This document shows, one piece after another, positions 50,700 to 61,978 of a DNA stretch of 64,000 nucleotides (positions are counted from its first letter, which is position 1; each line of letters starts with the position of its first letter). The position numbers and the translations under genes are program-made. The stretch is from Limnoperna fortunei (taxonomy: Eukaryota > Mollusca > Bivalvia > Mytilida > Modiolidae). Location: assembly GCA_944474755.1 (NCBI GenBank), contig OX104113.1, positions 52,033,644-52,097,643 of the forward strand, written 5' to 3'. The notes under the pieces are model-generated. The model saw only the letters and a program-made list of their open reading frames with translations. It ran no database searches and was not told the origin of the DNA.

Positions 50700-50855
50700 C
50701 CCTATGACCAACTCGACAGGTAGTGCCACATCTGATGTGCAGTCGGTCCGACCTAAAGGTCAAGGCCATGTCAAATCAGCTAGTTTAAGTCAATCTCAGA
50801 CATCAAGAGTAACAGACTTACCTCCATTATCAGACAGTGAAAATTACCGGCCAAC
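50700..50855 (+). CDS. MARK: MARK coding exon 17 (spacer)
   Basis: Completes G554, residues 555-605, plus two bases of T606. It contains GQGHVKSASLSQSQTSRVTD then LPPLSDSENYRP; the LPPLSDSENYRP segment parallels LPTIKDGSEAYRP of vertebrate MARK1, anchoring the frame. Acceptor AATTTTCAG at 50699, donor CAAC|GTAAGT at 50856, phase 2. Confidence 0.92.
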
Positions 50856-50949
50856 GTAAGTGTTTACAAAAGTAGAACCATGTGTACTGTCAGTGCTTGG
50901 CTAGGCACAATACAGCATATGTGAATTTTGGTTTTTTTCACCCATCCAC

Positions 50950-51530
50950 TAGGGGTAGCCCACAAATCCTCCTGTCTACAGTGGCCAGCCCACCAATGTT
51001 CTTTACACAGTGGGAAGCCCACCAATGTTCTCCTTTTCACAGTGGGAAGCCCACCAATGTTCTCCTTTCCTTAGTGGGAAGCCCACCAATGTTCTCCTTT
51101 CCACAGTGGGAAGCCCACCAATGTTCTCCATTACACAGTGGGAAGCCCACCAATGTTCTCCTTTTCACAGTGGGAAGCCCACCAATGTTCTCCTTTCCTT
51201 AGTGGGAAGCCCGCCAATGTTCTCCTTTACACAGTGGGAAGCCCACCAATGTTCTCCTTTTCACAGTGGGAAGCCCACCAATGTTCTCCTTTTCACAGTG
51301 GGAAGCCCACCAATGTTCTCCTTTCCACAGTGGGAAGCCCACCAATGTCCTCCTATCCACAGTGGGAAGCCCACCAATGTCCTATCCACAGTGGGAAGCC
51401 CACCAATGTCCTATCCACAGTGGGTAGCTCACCAATGTCCTCCCATGCACAGTGGGTAGCTCACCAATATCCTCCTATCCACAGTGCTTAACCCACCATT
51501 GACCACTCATGCACAGTGTGCAACCCACAG
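50950..51530. repeat. 32-bp minisatellite, about 17 copies, in intron 17
   Basis: Unit of 32 bp built around GTGGGAAGCCCACCAATG followed by TTCTCCTTTTCACA. Most units step exactly 32 bp; two near 51380-51410 are 27 bp. It begins about 95 nt after the exon 17 donor. Each unit contains a pyrimidine tract plus CAG that looks like a 3' splice site. Because 32 is not a multiple of 3, all three + frames stay open across the array; these frames are not genes. Confidence 0.95.
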
Positions 51531-52555
51531 ATGTCCACAATAATGTAACCTCTTATTTTATAACATAAGGTGAACATACATTCTTTTCTGATTGTTTTTT
51601 TAGAATTTTCTATCAAATTTATGATTAATCAAAAGAAACAACACAAATACTATGTTTCATGAGCAGGGTAAACCTTGTGCCCAACCCTACAGTGGACACA
51701 GAACCCACCTCATTGTTCTAAAAAAAAAAATTGGTAACTGAACTTTACACATGAATGTATCCCATATAATTTAGGTTTCCCACATCTTAAGTCAACTCTT
51801 GATGATGTGTTAAGATTCAATTTCTTTTAAAATGAGATACATATACAAATGATGGATTTTCTTTTCATAAAAACAGAATTTTTATATTGCAATTCTGCTT
51901 TCTGGAAAGCAGGCTTAGGATTCTTGTTAATATATATATATATATAAACAAACATCCAAGTATTGTGACAACCATATAATATATCTATCCAGCGGATTTC
52001 TGAATCATCAGAAATACAGGTGAATATCAAATATATGTATTTTTAAAAAACAATTGAGAACAAAAAACCACCTTTTAAAATATTTTTTCTTAAATTTTTA
52101 TCCTTTTAGGGTATAAGTTATATTTTTTGTATAGGTCAATGTAGGAAAGGAAAATAACAATGAAAACTGTCTAATAACAAACCAGATTTTGTCTGGTTTT
52201 CCTAGTTTTGTTTGGTATTAATTATGTTCTTACCTTGGTCTTGAAAATGTTTTGCAGCAGCAGTGAAAACTTGATTGCCAGAGCCAATATAAAATGGATC
52301 AATTAAAATGAAAACAGGGCAATTATGAACCTTATATTTTCAACAATCCCGATTTTCAAAACCTGCCTACCCACAGGGGAATAGAACTAAAAAATGGACG
52401 TGTGGATAACCTTTCTTTTTTGTTAGAAATGCATGTACTAGCGTGAAACCATATACTTTATCTGAATGATACAATAGCTTTTACAAAGTATATGTATAAC
52501 CAATTATATGTATTAAATCACACATATTAATTGATGATATCACCTATATTTATAG
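51531..52555. other. 3' part of intron 17, nothing recognised
   Basis: AT-rich, with a (TA)n run near 51931-51946. Minus frame 51827-52030 is low complexity. Confidence 0.5.
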
Positions 52556-52792
52556 GACTGCCCCAGGGAAACCTGCACCAATACCTGTGTCTCCAGCTTC
52601 TACAAAGAGTTCCTTACTGTATCGCAACACCGCAAGTAGAAACACATTCCATGGCGGACCCATTCGGGACAGGCGTCAACAAAGACAAACCAATGGTCCA
52701 GATGGGATTCCCAACCGTTCTCAGGATGAATCCTCTATGAATCCCAACAGACAGTCCTTTTTCAATAAAATTAGTCAAAAATTTAGTCGCAG
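52556..52792 (+). CDS. MARK: MARK coding exon 18 (spacer with aPKC site)
   Basis: Completes T606, residues 607-684, plus two bases of residue 685. SRNTFHGGPIRDRRQQ matches SRSTFHGEQLRERR of vertebrate MARKs; T636 is the position phosphorylated by atypical PKC, which creates 14-3-3 binding and releases the kinase from cortex. It ends SFFNKISQKFSR, equal to ISKxTSKFVR. Acceptor TATTTATAG at 52555 has a poor pyrimidine tract; donor GCAG|GTATGT at 52793, phase 2. Confidence 0.94.
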
Positions 52793-53928
52793 GTATGTTG
52801 TAGAACTAGTTAGTATTTTGAAATTCTTACAAAGAGAATTCTAAGAAACAGCAGAATGATTGTTTTATTTTGTATACCCTAGCAGGATAAAACTTCCAAT
52901 TTTAAAAATTTGTATAAAATAGACCTGGTGTACATGCATAAGAATTGGTAAGTTACATTAAAGTCCACATTTCCTAAACTTCATCTTTTGTAAATGTAAT
53001 ACATTGTATTCTGATCTATTTCTCACTGCCAATTTGGTATATAGCTTATTAAAATGTTTAATCAGTAGTTGACATACAAGGCTAGATTTAATCTTTTAGA
53101 TGGATTAGGCTCATTATTGTAGAAGGAGGCAGATTTAGAGTAACTCAGTTATTCGTTCCCATTAAGAAAGGCATTCATAAGGCTATTCCATAGTTTTTGC
53201 AATTGAAGGGCCATTATAATAAAATCAGAAAAGCAAATTTTGCTGAACTGGATCTGCATCAGTATACAAATTTTATCAGTTAAAAACATATACACTGTTG
53301 CCTTCATTGGGATTTATTCTGGAATAATCCTTAACTTTTGACTGACATCAATCCAGAATTTTACTGTCACAAATTGTAGTTTTATAACAACAACAAACTA
53401 GTAAAACTATCATTTGTCACAGTCTTGCATTCTAAAGCAGCATTTTTTTTTTGCAAAGACTTCTTTAACATTGTTTTTGTTATTTCTCACTTGAGACGTG
53501 CACAAGCATGACGAATGTTCACAAATTTGTTAATTTACTGCATTATCCAATTCCAAATTTTGCTTTGCACTGATTATTGCTTTAGAATTACTGTATGTTT
53601 TGGTGAATAAGCTACATTGATGTATAAGCCTAGAGCCGTGAATAGACAAACTGTTTCTAACACTTGTTATAATCAACAAGTGAATAAGTAACTTTTAGTT
53701 CTGGTCAAATCTGAAATGTGGGGTAAAAATGCAATGTTATGGGAATATATTAAAAGTTTACTTCCCATCTAAAAAATTAAGGATACATAGTTCTGGGCTT
53801 ATATAACGTAATTTATGGTATATATTTCATTTACTAATAATTGCTTGACTTTCAGGGAATTGCATTGTATGGTTTCTTTGATTTCTAATTAATATACATT
53901 TTATTTTTCTTACCATCCGGGATTGTAG
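52793..53928. other. Intron 18, nothing recognised
   Basis: 1136 bp of AT-rich sequence. Confidence 0.55.
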
Positions 53929-53964
53929 TGCTATGGAAAAAAGGACTAACTCAAATGATTTTAA
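53929..53964 (+). CDS. MARK: MARK microexon 19 (36 bp, probably a cassette)
   Basis: Completes residue 685 as Ser and adds AMEKRTNSNDF (686-696) plus two bases of residue 697. Acceptor GGGATTGTAG at 53928 is purine-interrupted; donor AA|GTAAGT at 53965 is near-perfect. Phase 2 in and out, so optional use keeps frame. Vertebrate MARK genes vary by alternative splicing at this same place, between FVRR and the KPRSLRFTW block, which supports a cassette. No transcript evidence here. Confidence 0.65.
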
Positions 53965-56179
53965 GTAAGTGATAATGTTTGTACCAATTTTGATTTTTAC
54001 TTTTACAGTTTTGTCACAAGGTCAATATTTAACTTCATTTGGACAAAATTAATTTCCGTCGCTGCTAACTTGTGTTATGTGCAACCCTCTATTCATGTCA
54101 TTTTACTTAATCATTTCATGTAAAGAATTCCTTCTTGTATTTCAGTATGGTTGAATGAATTGAGGCTTCAGTCTTGCAAATTTCAATTAAGTTGCTTGTT
54201 TCTAATTGGTCTTAAAGGCGTTATACTATAAGAATTAGCAGGCTTTTATTGACGTAATTATGCATGGAAATGGTGCAATTTCTCAATCTTGGATCTATAA
54301 TAATAGAAGCTGTATGTCTTGTCTCATTTCTTCTTGGGCTTAAATGATGAGGCTTAATTTCTTAGAACAAATCAATGAAAACATTTTACATGTACAAAGT
54401 CCAAAATTTGATTTCCGCCTGCAAATGTGGAGATAGAATCAGCCTATGTAAGTGTATCAGACCTTCATAGAATGTTTTTGCCTTCTATGTTGTTATTTGT
54501 TTGCTTTCAGTGAGTACACTTTTATTTTCATCTAATTATATCTGCCTAGAAATTCCTATACTTATTGCAAGATGTCCAAATGAAGTTAAATTCTATGTTA
54601 CTTACTATTATTGTGCAGATTACTCAAGAAACACAAATTTGGAAGGCGGGCATATCCGGGAGCTTTTAATGCCTTCTAAATATCTATTTTGTGATACATG
54701 TAGCCTGCTATTTGCTGATTTTGTGGCTATTCTCAAATTCATGGAAAAATGAGAGAAGTGACAAGATTTGAACATGAATTTTCCAACTGATCCACATTTA
54801 ACCTTTTAGCTATCCTACACATTTGCCAAGAAATATCAAGCCAGAAGATTTCCATAGCACTAACCATCCAGGGATCTATATCCACATCTGTGTGATGTTT
54901 AACTGACTTGTTTTGACATCTTTTATCTGCTTTAATGTCATGAACCGTGGACAAATGTGCTAGATTTTCGCAGTTAAGAAAACTTAAATATGAACTGAGA
55001 AAAATGTTTAATTTTTATGCTCTCACAATCAAGAATTGCAATGATGGATTGATTTTAATGATGTCATAAACAATTTGACACAAACTAGCAATGTTGTTGA
55101 TTTGAAGTTGTTTGAATTAAAATCAAGCATTACAGTTCTGTTGATAACCTCACATTTTACAAATAGTTGTTATACTAAATGATACATACTAACCTAACAA
55201 ATGTTTTCTCCCAATGCTGGCTGCCCTCATCCTCATTTTGCAATCAAAAGTGTGTCTTTGTGATTTCTGTTATTTAAAATAAATTTAGAACTTCTCGGCT
55301 CATATTTCTGAAGCATATTTTTCCTGTGCACACTTTTTGGTGATGGAGGCTACCTCATCTATGTGCTGTCTTTAGTGTTTTTATATCTTTAATGTCCCAA
55401 ATCTACTTCTGTAAAGATATTAGCTAGGGATGGATTGTAGATGCTAGAATTATATTTAAGAGGCTAAACGTTTAAAATGTAGTAATAACCATTTCGTATA
55501 AAGTCCTACTTATTATGATTATCATTGAGGTATCTAAAGCACATTAGAATTTCAGAATAAAATCCTGTTTTTCCCCATTTTAGATGTGTTGTTACCCTGT
55601 TTATTGTCTGTCTAATTTCTGTTTTTCTTTCCACTGCATGCTACATGTATCCTTGTATAATCATTCTAACTTTTGAACATGTATCTTTACAGCATCTTCA
55701 AATGAATGTTTCAAATTTCTGTACCACTAAAATAACCATTGAATGGACAAAGTATTAAGATAAATAATTTGCATGTATTTGTATTGCCCTTTGTTTAAAA
55801 ATAAATAAATGCATGAATTTATGGAAAAATTGGCACTTTGCATGACAGACAAGTATGCCAAACTGAAACCTATTGTTTTTTAATTACAGGAACTTGTAGT
55901 GTTGCTAAAGAAATATACATTTTACTTGCTTGGTTTTTTTGGTTTTGTTTTTTTTTGCAATGTAAACTTTTTTCATTATTTTTGAATTATCAATTGATGA
56001 AGAAAATACATTTAGCCCTATGCATGATTTGCCATGACCCCCATTCAGAAAAATATGCTTCAAATTATAAGAGCTTGAGACAACAGTTTGGCATACCTTA
56101 AAATGTAAAAAAACAAAATGTTCTCATGCTAATAGAGGGTCAGCAATACTAAGATATCCCCATTAATTCTAATTTTCAG
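53965..56179. other. Intron 19, nothing recognised
   Basis: 2.2 kb. Frames at 54501-54752 (+), 54739-54954 (-) and 55838-56101 (+) have no homology or exon context. Confidence 0.5.
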
Positions 56180-56531
56180 CAAATTGTTCCGCAGGTCTGT
56201 GAACGAGAACCGAGAGTCAGATTTACTGAAGCCTAGATCATTAAGATTTACCTGGAGTATGAAGACCACTAGTTCTATGGACCCAAATGATATGATGAAG
56301 GAAATACGAAAAGTTTTAGATGCCAATAACTGTGATTATGAACAAAGAGAAAAATATTTACTCTTGTGTGTCCATGGAGACCCTAATACTGATAGTTTAG
56401 TGCAATGGGAAATGGAGGTGTGCAAATTACCCAGACTATCTTTGAATGGTGTACGCTTTAAAAGAATTTCAGGAACTTCAATAGGATTCAAAAACATTGC
56501 TTCAAAAATAGCCAATGAATTGAAACTTTGA
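56180..56531 (+). CDS. MARK: MARK last coding exon 20 (KA1 domain and stop)
   Basis: Begins (N/S)[17 protein letters not shown], then [20 protein letters not shown] and the full KA1 domain (about 715-813) with [20 protein letters not shown] and [20 protein letters not shown], ending ANELKL and TGA at 56529-56531. KA1 binds acidic phospholipids and contributes to autoinhibition. Two in-frame acceptors lie 15 nt apart: ATTTTCAG at 56179 and TTCCGCAG at 56194; the second would drop KLFR and one junction residue. [12 protein letters not shown] parallels FARRNLNEPESK of MARK2/3, favouring the first. Confidence 0.97.
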
Positions 56532-57179
56532 TGAAATCAGTGTTTTTAGAGTGTTTGATAGTTGCCTGAATGTGAGGCTGGGTAGAATGTATTTTGTAAT
56601 CACTGATGAGGTGATTCCGTTATTATTTATTGCTGCTTAAAAGAAATGTTGAAGAATGTCTAGTTTGGAGTTAAAATTGCTAGTTTCATAGCTTTTTTTA
56701 AATTCCCATAATGAGTAATTATAATGGTAATAGTCATTGGTCCTTCAATTGTCTGCCCGTTGTAATGTCTATAGTTGCATTTGAATAGATGCTGGATATA
56801 GGAAAGTATTAAATGATTTTAAATTAGGTGTTGGCAACAATCACAAACATTAACATTTGTCTGCTTTGTCACATATCTGTGTACAAAATTCAATGAAACT
56901 TCCAGGTGTTTTGTTGTTGTCTTGATTTCAGCTGTATATTGTTTAAATCTTGAGAAGTTATTCAGCTGAAGAGCTTTTGAGAACAAATCAATTATTCATT
57001 CATCTAAGCAGAAGACAAAAAGAACATGGCTGGCAGTTATTGTAATTTTTATTCTGAGCATTTCTTTTCAGCAGCATTTTATTTAAATTGTGCTATATTT
57101 AACTGTGATCTAGGGGTTCTTACATATATCATTAACATTTAACTATTGTATCACATTTTTATACATGTACAAATTGTAA

Positions 57180-57185
57180 AATAAA
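57180..57185 (+). terminator. Possible proximal poly(A) signal AATAAA
   Basis: AATAAA 650 bp after the stop codon. Would give a short 3' UTR if used. Another AATAAA is at 58448-58453. Usage cannot be judged from sequence. Confidence 0.35.
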
Positions 57186-59566
57186 AATTTGTTACCCCCT
57201 GTGAGATAAAGAGTCTCAAGTTGGGATAATCATGTGTACAGATTTTATATATGAATTATAGATATGTATTATAGAAGTTCCTATGTGAAGAATCGTTTAC
57301 ATAGTGAAGTATGATTGATGCAAGAACAGAGAACAAATGGGGAGTTTTCATTTCCAGTCAAATTTTCAAATTTGCCTGAAAAGTGAGAGTTCAACTTGAT
57401 TCATATTTTGAATCTTTTAAGAAGTGTTCTAAAAATGGATTTTCAGTTGAAATGCAATTGAATCCTACGAGAGTCTTTTTTGTGGGGGTGCAGGTAAACT
57501 TCCTTTTAATAGAAGGTATTCAAAGTTATGAACTTATGTGATAGTATTTTTGTTGTCAACGTGGCATAATACTCAAGTTACAGAATTTTGTAAGGAAGTT
57601 TCTAATGGGCTGTGATTTTTGTTAAATCTGGCAGTTGAATTCATTCCAGCATTTTATGAAAGTTTCATTCAAACCTGTTGAATTGTGTTCAGTATTTAAA
57701 TGAAACATTAATATCTACTCTGAACAAAACTTGGGCTATTGCAGATGTTGATTGTGGTCTACTTTCATGTAGATGAAAAATAGGACCTGCAGTGCTAATG
57801 AATCGCATTATTTCTAAATCGTAACAACTTTATCTTGTGGATTTTCGAGATGTAGGAATGATTTTTCCTCTACTTCCTTTAGGAGTGTTTACAGGGAGGT
57901 GCTGTGTACATTTCAGATGCTCTTAGTCTGGTGCTTGGTAGAAACTTTTTGCACAATTGATTGCTTTCATATGTTAGGGCATTTTATGGAAAAAACTTAC
58001 AGACCACAACAGTTTGATTGTAAAGCAGGCATTTAACCATACAGCAGTAGACATCTTTAGACAGTATTTCAAAAGCAGGGGACATTAACTCTTTGAAATT
58101 TGTGCTTGTGCTTTCTTTTTCTAAACCAAATGTAATTTTATATTAAACCTCCTATACCGTAAAGCCATACAGACTTCTGTTGTAAAACAATTTATACTGT
58201 AAATATCTATTCCACAAGGTTATTGTATATGTATTAAGAGAAATCTTTTTTTATTCCACAAGATAAAAATTAAAGTTACAGATTTGTTGGGCAATTTACT
58301 TAACATGTTTAAGAAATGCATTAGTCTTATAAGGTATCCTAATGTTGATTTGGATGACATTTTTAGTTAGAGAGGCTTGTCCAAATTCATGGCTGTTTGC
58401 CTGACAACAAAAAGTCCTAGCCATAATTGTGCATGTAAGGGACATACAATAAATTTTATTAGAGAAAAAATTGGAAGCAAATCAGAAAATAGAAACAACT
58501 AATGTGAAAAGGTATCTGAATAAAACCAAGTCTATATTTGTAGTTTTTGTTTCAAATGTTGGATAGATATTGTACTACTTTGACAACACGCTGGTTATAG
58601 TTATTGCTCAGATAGGAAACTCACTGTGGATGCTTTGATAAACATGAACTTTTTTCTATTTGAATTTATTTTGTACTACTGTCTCTTTGTCTTTTCTTCT
58701 CAAATCTTATACTTTTGTAAATATCAGCATTTTTTGTTCCCAGTTGTTTATAAATATTGTATATTTCCCAGATAGTAATTATATTTAAGATTGTGTACAT
58801 GATAAAAAAAAAGATTTATTTACAAGATTGGTATGACTGTAGGAATGAGTGCAGATAGGTCATGTTTTAAACGTCAGGGTTTGGTGTTGTCAGTATGCAG
58901 AGTAAAATAATTCCCAAGTTAATTGCCTCATGATGGGAGAAATCAAATAAGTGATGATTATATGCAATACACATTGGCCACATAATTGTACTAAGTCTTT
59001 TAAGTGATCAAGCTTAATACCTTTTCAGTGAGAAGCTGAATTTTTAGATTAATTTCTCTCTGTGTATTATGTTGTTGAAAGCAATATTTTAGAAGACTAA
59101 CAACATTGTTTTTTTATGATAATTTTGTTTTTATTATGATTGATTTTTGGGGCAATTAGAAAAGGCTTGCACATGCTTTTATACAGAAAAATAGGACCCT
59201 TGCAAAAGTTCTTCACAAAATTTAAACATTTCATTTTGAAGTTAGGAATGAACATATGCAAGGCATGAAGTCATTTCATTTCAATTAGAACAATATATTT
59301 CTCCTTATCAGTTTTTGTTTATTTTATTTATGAATATTTTTTGTTAGTTTTATCTAGCTACAAACAAGTAAGGCAAGATCTTGTAATATTTATGTTGGCT
59401 TAATTTTTTAAAGCTGTATTTTGGGTCCAATGGAATTAATTCCATGTAAAACTTTCTGTTAAAATAGTTATTTCGAATTCTATGTAACTTTGATGTGTAT
59501 GAATGTGTGATGTCATGTACAGAAGTACAGATACTGTTAACCCGAGGTCTATGTGATACTTAAATC

Positions 59567-59572
59567 AATAAA
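59567..59572 (+). terminator. Distal poly(A) signal AATAAA
   Basis: AATAAA in the context ATCAATAAATTTTGAG, followed within 40 nt by T-rich sequence (CCTTCATTCTTTCC). Chosen as the likely main 3' end. Confidence 0.55.
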
Positions 59573-59590
59573 TTTTGAGTACCACTGCCT

Positions 59591-60710
59591 TCATTCTTTC
59601 CACTGTAAAGATTTAAGGTGAATTCTCAAAAATGTAAAAAATAATATCCCAGAGGCAGTTCACCTTCGGGATGTACCAGGTTCTGTTCCAACATCACTGT
59701 ATTCTAAATAATATAGACAAGATGGACACAAGTATAAAGAACATAGTAAGTGATGCTTTTCACATATTTCAATGGCAGTATTATAAAAACAATGTGGTTA
59801 TACACCAATAAAAAGGCCACAGCCTTTTCTGAGGAAACTAACAGAAATATAATGAAGTCTGTTTGTGCCATATCTTGATTAAGTTGATCAGACTGAGTAA
59901 TGATGGATGATTTCCTGTGCACTTACAATATGCAGTTGATTTCAGCCTAAAGAAACACAACACACATGTCACCCGTGACCAAAAAGGTATCTTCGTAAAT
60001 TTATTTAAATAAAAGTGTTTTAGTAAAATGTTACAAAAAATGATAAAAAAATCTCCATTTAAATAGAATCGTTTGTATTTAAACAAATGAATTTTATGAC
60101 AGTGAGAATATATTGATAACAAAAATTATGGTGAAGAAAATGAAGGCATACTTGCTCCAACTTCAAATAATGATGTTACACTTGTTTTAGCCTATTAGTA
60201 GCTTAAAAGTAGACTTAACAAAAATCGCAATGTCGATAGTGAAAACCCCCTTCAAATGCCTATAAACTTTTTCATCAAGTTTAAATTTGAATGCTTGGCT
60301 GGATCGGCAGTGTTTTTCACAAAGTGTCGAGTGTAAAATATATCGCGAGTGTAGACGTCACAATGGATTTCTCTTCGATCTTCCAACACTTAAGATGTAT
60401 GGTACGCTTGCGACTTTTTGTGAAATCGATTAGTTCAATGAAAATGGAAATCGTTTCATATACATACTCTGTTTTGTTTGTGAAAGGTAATTAGCATTAA
60501 ATATATTTATTTTATCTTGCAAATGTATTTATTTGGTGGAATCCAGCCTATAATTTGCACTTAGTCTGCGTTGAATCACTTCAAGATCTCGCCGTTAGAC
60601 CGCATCAAATCATTTAAGATACAAAAATGTCATAATTGAGAGAATAAAACTCATTTTAAAATAGACTTGAATGTGTTGATATTTATTTAAACGATGGATT
60701 TGAAGCCTTT
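59591..60710. other. Downstream intergenic region, nothing recognised
   Basis: No repeat family or gene identified. Minus frames 59704-59922 and 59838-60122 and + frame 60291-60494 are short and lack family resemblance. Confidence 0.5.
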
Positions 60711-61197
60711 ATTAGGGACCTGCCACTTTTGGCGGACGCCCTATAGTGATCAGTCTGGTCTGTCCGTCCGTCCAAATTAATCGTGTCCGGGCTGTAACTT
60801 TTTTTATCTTTTGAGGTAGGCTTTTGATATTTGGAATGTGAGTAGATAATATCAAGGCGATGTTTCGCATACCATGGTTGATCACATTTGACCTTGAGGT
60901 CACATTATTGTTTTCTGAATGACGAATTCATGTCCGGGCTGTAACTTTTTTATCTTTAGAGGTAGGCTTTTGATTTTTGGAATGTTAGGTAGATAATATT
61001 AAGGCGATGTGTCACATACAATTGATGTTGACCTTTGACCTAAGGTCACATTATTGCTTTCTGAATGACAAATTCATGTCCGGGCTGTAACTTTTTTTAT
61101 CTTTCGAGGTAGGCTTTTGATATTTGGAATATGTGTAGATAATATCAAGGCGATGTGTCGCATACCATGGTTTTTGACCTTGACCTTAAGGCGGGCC
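60711..61197. repeat. Family C element with three 147-bp units
   Basis: Starts AGGGACCTGCCACTTTTGG, CCCTATAGTGATCAGTC and a GTCC microsatellite. Units begin GTCCGGGCTGTAACTTTTTT at 60785, 60932 and 61079, a 147-bp period. Ends near GGCGGGCCCAC, a partial inverse of the start. Minus frames here are artefacts. Confidence 0.75.
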
Positions 61198-61257
61198 CAC
61201 AGAGATGGGTACAATCTACTGATGTCTAGTGTTATTTTTGTATTCTGTCTCCTTTTT

Positions 61258-61978
61258 AGCTCACCTGACCCGAAGGGTCCACGAAAAACGTTAGAAATTT
61301 TAACAAAAAAGTTGTTTCCGGACAATAACTCAAAAATTTTACATCCGATTTGAATGAAACTTTGGGATATTATTATATATCAGGTTGGTAAAAAGCCCTT
61401 TGATTTTGGGGCAAATCCGTCAAATTTCAAGGTCGCAGTCTACGAAAAATGTTAGAAATTTTTACAAAAAAGTTGTTTCCGGACAATAACTCAAAAAGTT
61501 TGCATCCGATTTCAATGAAACTGTAAAATATTGTTATATATTTTGTTGGTAAGAAGCCTATTTTGGTGGAAATCCATCAAATTTCAAGTTTTTCACAGTC
61601 CACGAAAAACGTTAGAAATTTTCACAAAAGCGGGGGTATCGGTGATCGCTAGATCAACTTTGTCTAGTTTGCTTATAGTTCAAAAAGTATAACAGATACA
61701 GGAAAACCGAACAGACCTTCCTTCTAAAGCATCTAAAGCTCTACAAAACACTCTATTGGGTCAAAGTTGTACGATGACTCCTTGTAGGAGTTTTTGCCCT
61801 TTTATTGTCAAAATTGATGATTTTTGCCATTTTTGCCTCAAAATCTTGAAATTTATTAGAACTAGAGAAAAAGTTAGCATTGCTTAATTGTTCAGCTCTA
61901 TGAGGGCTACAAAAATGACTTAAGGGTCAAGATTGTCTGATTAACCCTTTAAGAGTTATTCCCCTTGAACTGTTTTTT
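61258..61978. repeat. Chimera: family A cap, truncated family B, family A core
   Basis: 61258-61279 is the family A cap (AGCTCACCTGACCCGAAGG). It jumps at GGGTCCACG into the middle of a family B unit, runs through B to its GCGGGGGTATC end, hairpin and CTAG (61667), then returns to family A core at TTTGCTTATAGTTCAAAAAG. B therefore sits inside an A element and the A-B left junction has suffered a deletion. Confidence 0.75.

Larger units (their letters stand above)
56532..59590 (+). other. MARK 3' untranslated region
   Basis: About 3.06 kb of AT-rich sequence without repeats, from the stop to the last strong poly(A) signal. Two Pumilio-type TGTAAATA motifs are at 58198-58205 and 58716-58723. 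Its freedom from the repeat families that fill the introns is consistent with exonic sequence. Confidence 0.7.

Noticed and set aside
50882..51491. Three overlapping + frames of 106-149 aa with GSPPMFSFSQWEAHQCSP repeats
   Set aside because: A 32-bp minisatellite stays open in all three frames; it lies in intron 17 and no splice arrangement joins it in frame to the MARK exons.
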